Source: Kibdelosporangium banguiense
Lineage (GTDB): Bacteria > Actinomycetota > Actinomycetes > Mycobacteriales > Pseudonocardiaceae
Direction: 5' to 3'
Length of the DNA stretch: 64,000 nucleotides
Assembly (NCBI RefSeq): GCF_017876405.1
Contig: NZ_JAGINW010000001.1
Span: forward strand, 4,725,203 to 4,789,202
A program made the translations under genes and the position numbers. Numbering within the stretch: position 1 is the first letter of the stretch; the number at the start of each line of letters is the position of its first letter. The notes beneath the pieces are model-generated. The model had not been told where the DNA came from and made no database searches. It saw nothing but the letters and a program-made list of their open reading frames with translations. Of this stretch, positions 7,191 through 16,139 are shown piece after piece.

Positions 7191-10178
7191 ATGCCTGACA
7201 TGCCGAGACTGGGATCAGGAATACCGTTGGTCGCGCGCAGCCGGGAGATGGACCGGTTGCGTGCGGCCTTTGACCGCGCGGCGCGCAAGTCGGCCGGTGC
7301 GGTGCTGATCGCTGGGGACGCCGGTGTTGGCAAGACGCGCATGGTGCACGAGCTGGGCGGGTTCGCGGCGGAGCAGGACGCGGTTGTGCTGTTCGGGCGT
7401 TGTGTGGACATAGGCGAAACCGGGTTGCCTTACCTGCCGTTCGCGGAAGCGCTTGCGCAGGTGCGCGCGCACGGGCGTGCGGAGTTGCTGGGGAAACCGG
7501 CCCTGGGGATGTTGTTGCCGGATTTGGCGCCGCCCGCGGCGCAGGTGCAGGAGCCGCAGCGGTTTGTGCCGAACTTCGGCAAACTGCCGGGGCTGCCGCC
7601 GCGCCCGGAGCAGGATGTGGGGCAACTGCAGCTGTTCGACGCGGTACACGCCGTGCTGGGGGAGCTTGCTGAGGAAAAGCCCGTTGTCCTGGTGATCGAG
7701 GACCTGCACTGGGCCGACAGTTCGACCCGTGGCCTGTTGTCTTTCCTGCTTTCCAGACTGCGGTCGCAGCGGGTGCTCGTTTTGTGCACGTATCGGACCG
7801 ACGACCTGCACCGCCGCCATCCGTTGCGGCCGTTGCTGGCCGAGCTCGTGCGGTTGAACGCGGTGGAACGGCTGGAGCTGGCGCCGTTCGACAAGACCGA
7901 CGCACGGACCTTCGTCCATGCGCTCGCCGAAGGGCTGGTGGAGGAGGACACGATCCGGCGTGTCGCCGACCAGTCGGAGGGAAACGCGTTCTTCGCGGAG
8001 GAACTGCTGGCCGCACTGTCCGATTCGGACGACTGCGGCCTGCCGGCGTCACTGGCGGATGTGCTGCTGGCCAGGGTGGAACGGCTCAGCGAGCCGACCC
8101 AACAGGTGATCCGGCTCGCGTCGGTGGCCGGGCGTTCGGTCAAGCACAGCACACTGCGCGAGGTCGGCGAGTTCGACGACATCCAGCTGGAGGAGGCCTT
8201 GCGGGAGGCCGTCCAGCACTTCGTGTTCGTCGCCAGTGGTGAGCAGGTTCACTACTCGTTCCGGCACGCGTTGACCCGTGAGGCGGTCTACGGCGATCTG
8301 CTGCCCGGGGAACGTGTCCGTCTACATGCGAGTTACGCCCGCTATCTGACTGGTCGTCAGGGGGAACGCGGTAACGCGGCCGCGCTGGCGTATCACAGCC
8401 TGGAGAGCAACTCGCTGAAGACCGCGCTGGTCGCCTCGGTCGAGGCAGCGACGCAATCGACTGACCTGGGCGCGCCCGGCGAGGCTCTGCGCTACCTGGA
8501 ACAGGCACTGCGGCTGTGGGACTCGGTCGACGAGAAGCCGACTCAGACCGATGAGCTCAAGTTGCTGCGTAAGGCGTCCTGGGCGGCAGGCACGTCCGGC
8601 AACCCGGAACGCGCGATCGCGTACGCGCGATCCGCCTGCAAGCTGGCCGACGAGCAGCCCGATCCGCAGGTCTCCGCCGAGGTCCGGCGCCGGCTGGCGC
8701 AGAGCCTGATGGCCATCGACGGCGGTGAGGAGGAGGCCCGCGCGGTCATCGAGACGGCTTGGGCGAAGGTCGCCGACCTGCCGCCGAGTGACACCCGGGC
8801 CTGGGTTCTGGCCGTCCAGGCCCGGATTCTGCGTTCGCACGGTGAGCTCGAGCTGTCGCGTGAACGTGCGGAACGAGCTGTGCAGGACGCGCAGTCGGTG
8901 GGCGCTGTCGGCGCTGAGGCGGACGCTCTGACCACGTTGGCAACGGTCATCGAAGCCGGCGGCGGCGTCGAGCAGAGCCTCATCCTGTTGCAGACGGCCA
9001 CCGACCGGGCGATCGAGGCCAAGGCCATCGGCGTCGAGCTGCGCGCCCGCTACTACCAGGGTCTTAACCGCTTCGAGTTAGGACTGCTGGACGAGGCGGC
9101 CACCGCGCTGGGGGACGGCATCCGCCTGGCCAAGAGCACCGGCCTGTCGTGGAGCGACTTCGGACTGGAACTGCGATGCCTGGCCGTGCTGACGCACTTC
9201 GCCCGGGGTGACTGGGACATCGCCGAGGAGCTGGCCGAACAACCCCGTGGCCGGGTCTCCACCACAGTGTCGGCGCGGCTGGCGGCGACAGGCCTGCACG
9301 TGATGGTGGGCAGGGGCCGGTTCGCCGACGCCGAACGCCTGCTCGCAAGCCTTCGGCCGGAGTGGCGTGAGCTGCCGATCGCCCTGATCGCGGGCTCGGT
9401 CGGCGCGGAACTGGCGGTCTGGCGTGGCAGGCCCGAACTGGCCGTCCAGCGCGTGGACGAGGCCGTCGAATGGAGCGAACGCACGGGCGGTCACTGGCTG
9501 CTCGCGGGCATCAAACTGGGCGCGCTCGCCACCGCGGCCTGCGTCGACATCGCCCAACAAGCCAAAGGCCCGGACCGCGACGCGGCAATAGCCGACGGCG
9601 AACGCTTTGTCGAGCACGCTCGGAAAACCGCGGAATTCGGCACACCTCGCAGCGGTGTCCTCGGTCCCGACGGCCGGGCCTGGCTGGCCCGCGCGGAAGC
9701 GGAACTGACCCGGCTGCACGGCCAAAGCTCCCCCGAAGCCTGGGCCACGGCCGTGGCAGCACTCGACTACGGAGTGCCATACGAGCAGTCCTTCGCTCGC
9801 TGGCGTTACGCCGAGGCCCTGCTGAGCGCGGACCGACGCGAGGAAGCCGCCGCTCAACTCCGCCAGGCCGGCAAAACAGCGGCGGACCTGGGCGCCAAAC
9901 CTCTTTTCGACGCCGTCACCCAACTCGCCCGCCGAGCCAGAATCCCCCTCACCGAGAGCAGCACCCCGGCCCGCGACACGGTCGACCTCTTCACTCCTCG
10001 TGAGCAATCGGTCCTGAGACTGGTCGCGGCTGGTCAGACAAACCGCCAGGTGGGCGAAGAGCTCTACATCAGCGAGAAGACCGTCAGCGTCCACCTCTCC
10101 CGCATCATGGCCAAACTGGGTGCGAGCCGCCGAGCCGAAGCGGTGGCCATCGCCTACGACCGAGGTCTGCTGGATTAG
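7191..10178 (+). CDS. Large ATP-binding LuxR-type regulator (LAL family)
   Basis: A 995-residue regulator. An N-terminal AAA/NACHT-like ATPase domain has Walker A GDAGVGKT (42-49) and Walker B VVLVIEDLHWAD (about residue 164). A long helical TPR-like middle follows, and a C-terminal LuxR helix-turn-helix (about 930-990) contains FTPREQSVLRLVAAGQTNRQ and ISEKTVSVHLSRI. LAL proteins are often pathway-specific activators of secondary metabolism or sugar use. No biosynthetic cluster adjoins it, so the target may be the downstream ABC genes or elsewhere. The first ATG of the frame fits the domain start. Confidence 0.93.
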   Translation: MPDMPRLGSGIPLVARSREMDRLRAAFDRAARKSAGAVLIAGDAGVGKTRMVHELGGFAAEQDAVVLFGRCVDIGETGLPYLPFAEALAQVRAHGRAELLGKPALGMLLPDLAPPAAQVQEPQRFVPNFGKLPGLPPRPEQDVGQLQLFDAVHAVLGELAEEKPVVLVIEDLHWADSSTRGLLSFLLSRLRSQRVLVLCTYRTDDLHRRHPLRPLLAELVRLNAVERLELAPFDKTDARTFVHALAEGLVEEDTIRRVADQSEGNAFFAEELLAALSDSDDCGLPASLADVLLARVERLSEPTQQVIRLASVAGRSVKHSTLREVGEFDDIQLEEALREAVQHFVFVASGEQVHYSFRHALTREAVYGDLLPGERVRLHASYARYLTGRQGERGNAAALAYHSLESNSLKTALVASVEAATQSTDLGAPGEALRYLEQALRLWDSVDEKPTQTDELKLLRKASWAAGTSGNPERAIAYARSACKLADEQPDPQVSAEVRRRLAQSLMAIDGGEEEARAVIETAWAKVADLPPSDTRAWVLAVQARILRSHGELELSRERAERAVQDAQSVGAVGAEADALTTLATVIEAGGGVEQSLILLQTATDRAIEAKAIGVELRARYYQGLNRFELGLLDEAATALGDGIRLAKSTGLSWSDFGLELRCLAVLTHFARGDWDIAEELAEQPRGRVSTTVSARLAATGLHVMVGRGRFADAERLLASLRPEWRELPIALIAGSVGAELAVWRGRPELAVQRVDEAVEWSERTGGHWLLAGIKLGALATAACVDIAQQAKGPDRDAAIADGERFVEHARKTAEFGTPRSGVLGPDGRAWLARAEAELTRLHGQSSPEAWATAVAALDYGVPYEQSFARWRYAEALLSADRREEAAAQLRQAGKTAADLGAKPLFDAVTQLARRARIPLTESSTPARDTVDLFTPREQSVLRLVAAGQTNRQVGEELYISEKTVSVHLSRIMAKLGASRRAEAVAIAYDRGLLD

Positions 10179-10184
10179 CGAGAC

Positions 10185-10220
10185 AACGGTGGGCCGCTTG
10201 CCCGAGAGCGGCCCACCGTT
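10185..10220 (+). terminator. Terminator after the LAL regulator
   Basis: A perfect 14-bp stem (AACGGTGGGCCGCT and its complement) with an 8-base loop begins 7 bases after the stop codon. There is no T-run, as is common in high-GC actinomycetes. Confidence 0.8.
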
Positions 10221-10337
10221 AACCCTGGTCTAGTCCTTGGGGTTGCTTGGCTGAGAGGTTTATCAGACTCAGGTCTGACCTCACAGGGGCCTGCAAGCCG
10301 ATGTGGAGGCGAGGTTCCGGCTCGTACCGTTGGCGTC

Positions 10338-11045
10338 ATGTCGGTGGTGGCCGGGGCGGCGGCGAGCGCACGGGGCCTGGTGTGGGGGCGAGTGCTGCGC
10401 GGGGTCGATCTCGAGGTGCCTGCCGGCCAGCTGACGGTGGTCGTGGGCGTGGCCGGGGCGGGCAAGACGACCTTGCTGGACTGCGTGGGCGGGCTGCGGC
10501 GGCCCGACCGGGGGAATGTCCACATCGGAGCCGATCGGATCACCGGGTTCGGCGACGCCGCGCTCACCAGGGTGCGGCGGGATCGGATCGGGTTCGTCTT
10601 CGCCACGTGCAGTCTGTTGCCATCGTTGTCAGTGGGACAGAACATCCGGATCGCCCAGGACCTGGGCGGCAGTCAGCCTGATCAGTGCTGGTTCGACACC
10701 GTTGTCGATCTGCTCGGCCTGGCCGCGTTGCTCAAGGAGAAACCCGACCGGCTGACTGCCGGGCAGCGGCAGCGTGTCGCGTGTGCGCGTGCTTTTCTCA
10801 ACAAGCCCGATGTCGTGCTCGCCGATGAGCCGGCCGCGGAGCTTGATCGGCGGGAATCCGCCGCACTGCTGGGATTTCTGCGCATGTGGGTGCGCAAGAT
10901 CGGGCAGGCCGTTCTGCTGGCGACCTCGGATCCGTTCGTCGCCGCGCATGCCGACCGTGTCCTCGTCCTGGCCGACGGCCGGATCACAGGCGAGATCACC
11001 AGGCCGACAGCGGATTCTGTCCGGGCGGTACTGGAGAGGCGATGA
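10338..11045 (+). CDS. ABC transporter ATP-binding protein (MacB/LolD-like), atypical loops
   Basis: A 235-residue ATPase of the FtsE/MacB/LolD type. Walker A is GVAGAGKTT (37-45) and Walker B is VVLADEP with its catalytic Glu. The signature reads LTAGQRQR instead of LSGGQ. The Q-loop position reads FVFATCS where a Gln is normally found after FVF, and the switch region reads ATSDPF where a His is expected. It is coupled by a 4-base ATGA overlap to a minimal FtsX-like permease. The substitutions suggest altered or weak ATP hydrolysis. Confidence 0.82.
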   Translation: MSVVAGAAASARGLVWGRVLRGVDLEVPAGQLTVVVGVAGAGKTTLLDCVGGLRRPDRGNVHIGADRITGFGDAALTRVRRDRIGFVFATCSLLPSLSVGQNIRIAQDLGGSQPDQCWFDTVVDLLGLAALLKEKPDRLTAGQRQRVACARAFLNKPDVVLADEPAAELDRRESAALLGFLRMWVRKIGQAVLLATSDPFVAAHADRVLVLADGRITGEITRPTADSVRAVLERR

Positions 11046-11488
11046 GCGTCCCAGTGCACCCGATCCACGCCGGGCCGCGGATGAGTCTCCCCGCCTTGGC
11101 CGGCACCCTCGTCCCGATCGCGTTCTGTGTCGTGCTTACGATCGCGGGATCCACCGGCTGGTGGGTGCTGACCGTTCTCCTGGTCAGCGAAATCGCCGTC
11201 TACCAGTCGTTTTCCGCTCTGGTCCGGCGGCGGCGCCGGGATTTGGCGCTGCTGCGGTGTTTTGGCGCCAGCCGTGGTCAGGTGTTCGCCGGTGTACTCA
11301 CCGAGGCCGCCTGGTGCGGGCTGGCCGGGGCGTTACTCGGATTGGGCTTCTGCATGATCGCCCTTGGGCTGTACAAGTTCGACAGCGCGATATTCGCTTT
11401 GCTCATGGGTGTTGGTGGCGCCGTTGTGGGCGCGTTCGTCCCCGCATTCCGGGCCAGCAGGGTGCCGCCGGCCGGCCCGCGAAGGTAA
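11042..11488 (+). CDS. Minimal FtsX-like permease
   Basis: A 148-residue membrane protein with about four predicted membrane segments. The central block RRRRRDLALLRCFGASRGQV matches the conserved cytoplasmic coupling motif of FtsX-domain permeases. MacB-type permeases are usually far longer (400-850 residues), with a large extracellular domain and often two FtsX domains; this is a single compact domain. The ATG overlaps the stop of the ATPase gene, so the two form one short exporter operon. A further-upstream in-frame start at 10886 lies within the ATPase gene and is not used here. Confidence 0.75.
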   Translation: MSVPVHPIHAGPRMSLPALAGTLVPIAFCVVLTIAGSTGWWVLTVLLVSEIAVYQSFSALVRRRRRDLALLRCFGASRGQVFAGVLTEAAWCGLAGALLGLGFCMIALGLYKFDSAIFALLMGVGGAVVGAFVPAFRASRVPPAGPRR

Positions 11489-11544
11489 CGGAAAGGTGTA
11501 GACCGAAGTTCGCACGCTTGACACAAGGTTCGATTTTGACGACG

Positions 11545-11560
11545 GTGAGAGCGCTCTCAC
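11545..11560. promoter_or_regulatory. LacI/CebR-type operator before cebE
   Basis: GTGAGAGCGCTCTCAC is a perfect 16-bp palindrome 48 bases upstream of the binding-protein start. The inner 14 bases differ at two symmetric positions from TGGGAGCGCTCCCA, the Streptomyces CebR site as I recall it. A TTGACA hexamer lies just upstream at 11518-11523, so the palindrome is placed to block transcription of the cluster. Confidence 0.85.
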
Positions 11561-11608
11561 GAATCACCGAGCGGGGTCGGTGGCAACACGACGTCAAGGA
11601 GGACGGGC

Positions 11609-12886
11609 ATGGCGCGCAGGATCGGCCTGGTGGCGACCGCGTTCGCGCTGGCGACCGGACTGGCAGCTTGTGGCGGCGACAGTGGTGGTTCGGCTCCGGG
11701 TTCCGGTGCGGTCGAGCTTTCGATCGGAGTCTTCTCCGACTTCGGCTACGACGCCCTGATCAAGGAGTACGAGACGGCCCACCCGGCGACCAAGATCGAG
11801 CAGCGCAAGGTCAAGCTCGAACAGCATCACACGCAACTGGCCAGCCAGCTGGGATCCGGCCGCGGCGCGGCCGACATCGTGGCCATCGAGGAAGGCTTCA
11901 TCAGCCAGTTCCGTGGCTCCAAGGACAAGTTCGCCAACCTCGCGGACTACGGCGCGAAAGACCTGAAATCCCAATGGGTCGGCTGGAAGTGGCAGCAGGG
12001 CACCACTGACGGCGGCAACTTCGTGCTGGGCCTGGGAACCGACGTCGGTGGCCTGGGCCTGTGTTACCGCAAGGACTTGTTCCAGGCTGCCGGTCTGCCC
12101 ACCGAACGTGACGAGGTCGCGAAACTCTGGCCGACATGGGCGGACTACGCCAAGACTGCCGAGCAGTTCGCGGCCAAGACGCCGGACGTGAAGTTCACCG
12201 ACACCGCGCGCAACGCCTTCAAGGCGATCATGGACCAGGACGAGGAAGGCTTCTTCGCCAAGAAGGACGACAAGTTCATCGCGGACACCAACAGTGATGT
12301 CCGTGCCGCGTTCGATTTGGCTTCCTCACTGGGAACCAAGAAGCTGACCGCGGCGCTCGAGCCGTTCAGCCAGGACTGGAACGTCGCGCTCAAGCAGGGT
12401 TCGTTCGCCACGACAACGTGCCCGGCCTGGGGTCTGGCGCTGATCAAGGAGGGTGCAGGTGAGGCGGCGTCCGGCAAATGGGATGTCGCTGCCCCGCCTG
12501 GGAACGGTGGCAACTGGGGCGGGTCGTTCCTGGCCGTGCCCAAGCAGGGCAAGCACCCCAAAGAGGCCTACGAGCTGGCGAAGTGGCTGACTGCGCCCGA
12601 GCAGCAGAAGCGGATCTTCAAACAGACCGGCAACCTCTCCAGCCAGCCTGCGGTGTTCAAGGACCCCGAGGTCCTGGCCACCACCAACGCGTACTTCTCG
12701 AACGCGCCGACCGGCAAGATCTTCGCCGAGGGCGCTGAGAAGCTGCGGCCGACCTATCGCGGAACGCAGGACCAGCCGGTCACCCTGGCCTTCAACAACG
12801 CGATAACCCGTGTGGAACAAGGAAAGCAGTCGCCAGGTGACGCGTTCACCCAGGCGATCGGCGACGCCCGGGGCGCACTGAAGTGA
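11609..12886 (+). CDS. cebE: Sugar ABC transporter substrate-binding lipoprotein (CebE-like)
   Basis: A 425-residue exported lipoprotein. An N-terminal signal ends in the lipobox LAAC (about residue 21), followed by a Gly/Ser-rich linker and a CUT1-family solute-binding domain. AAGGAGGACG precedes the ATG. Position at the head of a binding protein, permease, permease, GH1 glucosidase cluster with a CebR-type operator points to cellobiose or cello-oligosaccharides, but the sugar is inferred from the cluster. As in known ceb clusters, no dedicated ATPase gene is present; a shared one (MsiK type) would be needed. Confidence 0.85.
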   Translation: MARRIGLVATAFALATGLAACGGDSGGSAPGSGAVELSIGVFSDFGYDALIKEYETAHPATKIEQRKVKLEQHHTQLASQLGSGRGAADIVAIEEGFISQFRGSKDKFANLADYGAKDLKSQWVGWKWQQGTTDGGNFVLGLGTDVGGLGLCYRKDLFQAAGLPTERDEVAKLWPTWADYAKTAEQFAAKTPDVKFTDTARNAFKAIMDQDEEGFFAKKDDKFIADTNSDVRAAFDLASSLGTKKLTAALEPFSQDWNVALKQGSFATTTCPAWGLALIKEGAGEAASGKWDVAAPPGNGGNWGGSFLAVPKQGKHPKEAYELAKWLTAPEQQKRIFKQTGNLSSQPAVFKDPEVLATTNAYFSNAPTGKIFAEGAEKLRPTYRGTQDQPVTLAFNNAITRVEQGKQSPGDAFTQAIGDARGALK

Positions 12887-13860
12887 CGCTGCGGGTGCAG
12901 TCACCGGGGGATGTCGGGCGCGGCGGCGGCGCCCGGGAGGAGCGTCGCCGCTGGCGCCTCCGGCTGTTGCGCTGGGACACGAAGTACACCCCGTATCTGA
13001 TCATCGCGCCGTTCTTCGTGATCTTCGGAATCTTCGGGTTGTACCCGTTGCTGTTCACCGGCTGGGTGTCGCTCAACGACTGGCATCTGATCGACGGTGC
13101 GACCCGGTTCGTCGGCTTGGACAATTTCTCGGTTCTGCTGTCGGATCCCAACTTCTACAACGCGTTGCTCAACACGTTCAGTCTGTTCCTGATGTCCACG
13201 ATCCCGCAGTTGTTGCTGGCCTTGGGGTTGGCGGCATTGTTGGACCGAGGGCTGCGCGGCCGGATGTTCTGGCGTGCGGGAGTGCTGCTGCCGAACGTGA
13301 TCTCGGTGGCCGCGGTGGCCCTGGTTTTCGCGCAACTGTTCGGCCGCGATTTCGGCGTTGTGAACTACCTGCTGGGCCTGGTCGGAATCGACCCGGTGGA
13401 CTGGCGTGCCAATACGTGGTCGTCGCACATCGCGGTCAGCGTGATGGTGATCTGGCGGTGGACCGGTTACAACGCTTTGCTTTACCTGGCAGCGATGCAG
13501 GCCGTGCCGAAGGACCGCTACGAATCGGCCATGCTGGACGGTGCCGGGCGCTGGCGGATGTTCTGGTCGATCACCGTGCCGAGCATCCGGCCGACGATCA
13601 TCTTCACCGTGATCACGTCGACCATCGGCGGCCTGCAGTTGTTCACCGAGCCGCAGCTGTTCGACCCGGGCGGTACCGGAACGGGTACCGGTGGCTCGGA
13701 CCGGCAATTCCAGACGCTCACGATGTACATGTACGAGAAGGGTTTCCGGTTGTTCGACGCCGGTTACGCCGCGGCCATCGCGTGGGTGCTGTTCCTGGTC
13801 GTGCTGATGGTCGCGATCGTGAACTTCGTGCTCACCCGGCGAATCGCCAAGGGGTCGTGA
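12883..13860 (+). CDS. cebF: Sugar ABC transporter permease (CebF-like)
   Basis: A 325-residue inner-membrane permease of the MalF/UgpA type with about six membrane segments. The EAA-loop region is visible as YESAMLDGAGRWRMFW near residue 220. It begins with a GTG overlapping the preceding stop by 4 bases and has a charged N-terminal extension of about 40 residues. It should form a heterodimer with the next gene product. Confidence 0.9.
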   Translation: MTLRVQSPGDVGRGGGAREERRRWRLRLLRWDTKYTPYLIIAPFFVIFGIFGLYPLLFTGWVSLNDWHLIDGATRFVGLDNFSVLLSDPNFYNALLNTFSLFLMSTIPQLLLALGLAALLDRGLRGRMFWRAGVLLPNVISVAAVALVFAQLFGRDFGVVNYLLGLVGIDPVDWRANTWSSHIAVSVMVIWRWTGYNALLYLAAMQAVPKDRYESAMLDGAGRWRMFWSITVPSIRPTIIFTVITSTIGGLQLFTEPQLFDPGGTGTGTGGSDRQFQTLTMYMYEKGFRLFDAGYAAAIAWVLFLVVLMVAIVNFVLTRRIAKGS

Positions 13861-14690
13861 TGGCCAGGGGACTCAAAGGTGCGGGCCCGGTCGCCTACGG
13901 GATTCTCACCGCGGTTCTGCTGGCCTCGATCTTCCCGCTGTACTGGTCGTTTGTGGTGGCCACAAAGGACAACTCGGCGATGGGGGACAAGGTTCCGCCG
14001 CTGATCCCGGGCGGGAACCTGGCCGAGAACATCAGCCGCGTATTCGACAGCGTCGATTTCTGGCTGGCCATGCAGAATTCGATCCTGGTCGCCGGAACGG
14101 TGGCCATCGCCAATGTTCTGCTCGGCTCGATCGCGGGATTCGCATTCGCCCGGTTGCGTTTCCGTGGCCGTAACTCCCTGTTCCTGATCGTGGTCGGAAC
14201 CTCGATGGTGCCGACCCAGCTCGGCGTGATCCCGCTGCATATGCTGATGTCCGATTTGGACTGGGTCGGCACGCTGAAAGCGGTCATCTTCCCGGCGCTG
14301 ATCGGTGCATTCGCGGTCTTCTGGATGCGTCAGGCATGTGAGGAGACCGTGCCGTACGAGCTGATCGAGGCCGCCCGGGTGGACGGCTGCTCGATTCTGC
14401 GTACGTTCTGGCACGTCGGCCTGCCCGCGGTCCGTGCCCAGGCGGCGGTTCTCGGCATGTTCACATTCCTGACCTCGTGGAACGACTTCTTCTGGCCGTT
14501 GATCGTGCTGGACCCCAACGACAGCCCGACAGTCCAGGTCGCATTGTCCACTCTGGCCAGCGGCTACTACACGGACTATTCGATGATGCTCGCCGGCACC
14601 ACGCTCGCCGTGCTGCCCGTCCTGCTGCTCTTCCTGTTGCTGGCCCGCCAGATCGTCGGCGGGATCATGCAAGGCGCCGTGAAAGGATGA
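13860..14690 (+). CDS. cebG: Sugar ABC transporter permease (CebG-like)
   Basis: A 276-residue permease of the MalG type with six predicted membrane segments. The EAA loop reads ELIEAARVDGCSILRTFWH near residue 170, and the family motif TSWNDFFWPLIVL is present. Its ATG shares one base with the preceding stop (TGATG). A longer frame extends upstream but overlaps cebF, so this start is preferred. Confidence 0.9.
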   Translation: MARGLKGAGPVAYGILTAVLLASIFPLYWSFVVATKDNSAMGDKVPPLIPGGNLAENISRVFDSVDFWLAMQNSILVAGTVAIANVLLGSIAGFAFARLRFRGRNSLFLIVVGTSMVPTQLGVIPLHMLMSDLDWVGTLKAVIFPALIGAFAVFWMRQACEETVPYELIEAARVDGCSILRTFWHVGLPAVRAQAAVLGMFTFLTSWNDFFWPLIVLDPNDSPTVQVALSTLASGYYTDYSMMLAGTTLAVLPVLLLFLLLARQIVGGIMQGAVKG

Positions 14691-16102
14691 CCGCACACAT
14701 GACGGCTACCGACCCCGCCGGTCTCGTCGACTCCGACCTGGTCTTCCCGCCCGGGTTCTTCTGGGGCGCGGCCACCGCGGCCTTCCAGATCGAGGGCGCG
14801 GTGACAGCCGACGGTCGCGGACAGTCTATTTGGGACACATTTTCCGCGACTCCCGGCAAGGTCCTCAACGGCGACACCGGCGATCCGGCCTGCGACCACT
14901 ACCACCGGTATCGCGAGGACGTCGCCCTGATGGCCGAGCTCGGCCTGGAAGTCTACCGGTTCTCGGTGTCGTGGCCCCGGATCCAGCCGACAGGATCGGG
15001 CCGGGTGGAGTCACGCGGGCTGGATTTCTATGACCGTCTGGTCGACGAACTGCTCGCCCAGGGAATCCGGCCGATGGCCACGCTGTACCACTGGGACCTG
15101 CCGCAAGCGCTGGAGGACAAAGGCGGCTGGGTGAACCGGGACACCGCGCAGCGATTCGCGGAGTATTCGTCGATTGTTTTCTCCGCACTGAGCGATCGGG
15201 TGCGCACGTGGTCGACTTTGAACGAGCCTTGGTGCTCCGCGTTTCTTGGCTATTGCGGTGGAATCCATGCGCCAGGTATCACCGATCCGGCCGCGTCCCT
15301 GAAAGCCGCGCACCACTTGCTGCTGGGGCACGGTCTTGCGATGCAGGCGCTTCGCGCGCAGTCCCAGCCCGATCACACGTTGTCCATCGTGCTGAACTTG
15401 AGTCCTGTCTGGACAGATGGGGTGGATCACGAACACCGTGAAGCCGTCCGCAAGGTCGACGGCCTGCAGAACCGATTGCTGCTCGACCCTTTGCTGGGGC
15501 GGGGATACCCGGCGGATGTGCTCGCCGACGTGGACTGGCTCGGCGACTGGGAGATGGTCATCCGCGACGGCGACATGGACGCGATCGCCACCCCGATCGA
15601 CTGGCTCGGCGTCAACTTCTACCAGCCGACCTGGGTCGCCCCAGCCGACCCGGCCTTCGTGACGCCAGGAAACATGCCAGGCCTCAAAGGCGTCGAAATG
15701 CTCCCGCCACGCGGCCCCCTCACCGGCTTCGGCTGGGGCCAGCAGGCCGACGCCCTGACCGAACTACTCCTCTGGCTGCACAACCAAGCGCCAAAGACCC
15801 CCATAGTGGTAACCGAAAACGGCTCCTCATTCCCGGACAGAATCGTCGGGGGAGCCATCATGGACACCGAGCGAACCCAGTACCTGCTGAATCACGTCCG
15901 CGCAGTCCACACAGCGATAACGAACGGCGCAGACGTCCGCGGCTACCTAGCCTGGTCCCTTTTGGACAATTTCGAATGGGCAGTCGGCTACAGCCAACGC
16001 TTCGGCATAATCCACGTAGACTTCGAAACCCAGAAACGCACAATCAAACAAAGCGCCCAAACCCTGGCAACCCTCGCCCGAACCAACCGCCTCCCCGCCT
16101 AA
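14687..16102 (+). CDS. bglC: Beta-glucosidase, glycoside hydrolase family 1
   Basis: A 471-residue cytoplasmic GH1 enzyme. FPPGFFWGAATAAFQIEGA marks the N-terminus. Glu180 in TLNEPW is the acid/base and Glu377 in VVTENGSS the nucleophile, so both catalytic residues are intact. There is no signal peptide, consistent with hydrolysis of imported cellobiose. It overlaps the cebG stop by 4 bases (ATGA) and is the last gene of the operon. The gene symbol follows Streptomyces cluster order and is an inference. Confidence 0.92.
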   Translation: MTAHMTATDPAGLVDSDLVFPPGFFWGAATAAFQIEGAVTADGRGQSIWDTFSATPGKVLNGDTGDPACDHYHRYREDVALMAELGLEVYRFSVSWPRIQPTGSGRVESRGLDFYDRLVDELLAQGIRPMATLYHWDLPQALEDKGGWVNRDTAQRFAEYSSIVFSALSDRVRTWSTLNEPWCSAFLGYCGGIHAPGITDPAASLKAAHHLLLGHGLAMQALRAQSQPDHTLSIVLNLSPVWTDGVDHEHREAVRKVDGLQNRLLLDPLLGRGYPADVLADVDWLGDWEMVIRDGDMDAIATPIDWLGVNFYQPTWVAPADPAFVTPGNMPGLKGVEMLPPRGPLTGFGWGQQADALTELLLWLHNQAPKTPIVVTENGSSFPDRIVGGAIMDTERTQYLLNHVRAVHTAITNGADVRGYLAWSLLDNFEWAVGYSQRFGIIHVDFETQKRTIKQSAQTLATLARTNRLPA

Positions 16103-16139
16103 GGCAGCCTCCGGCCCCGGAATCCAGCGGCACCGGGTT

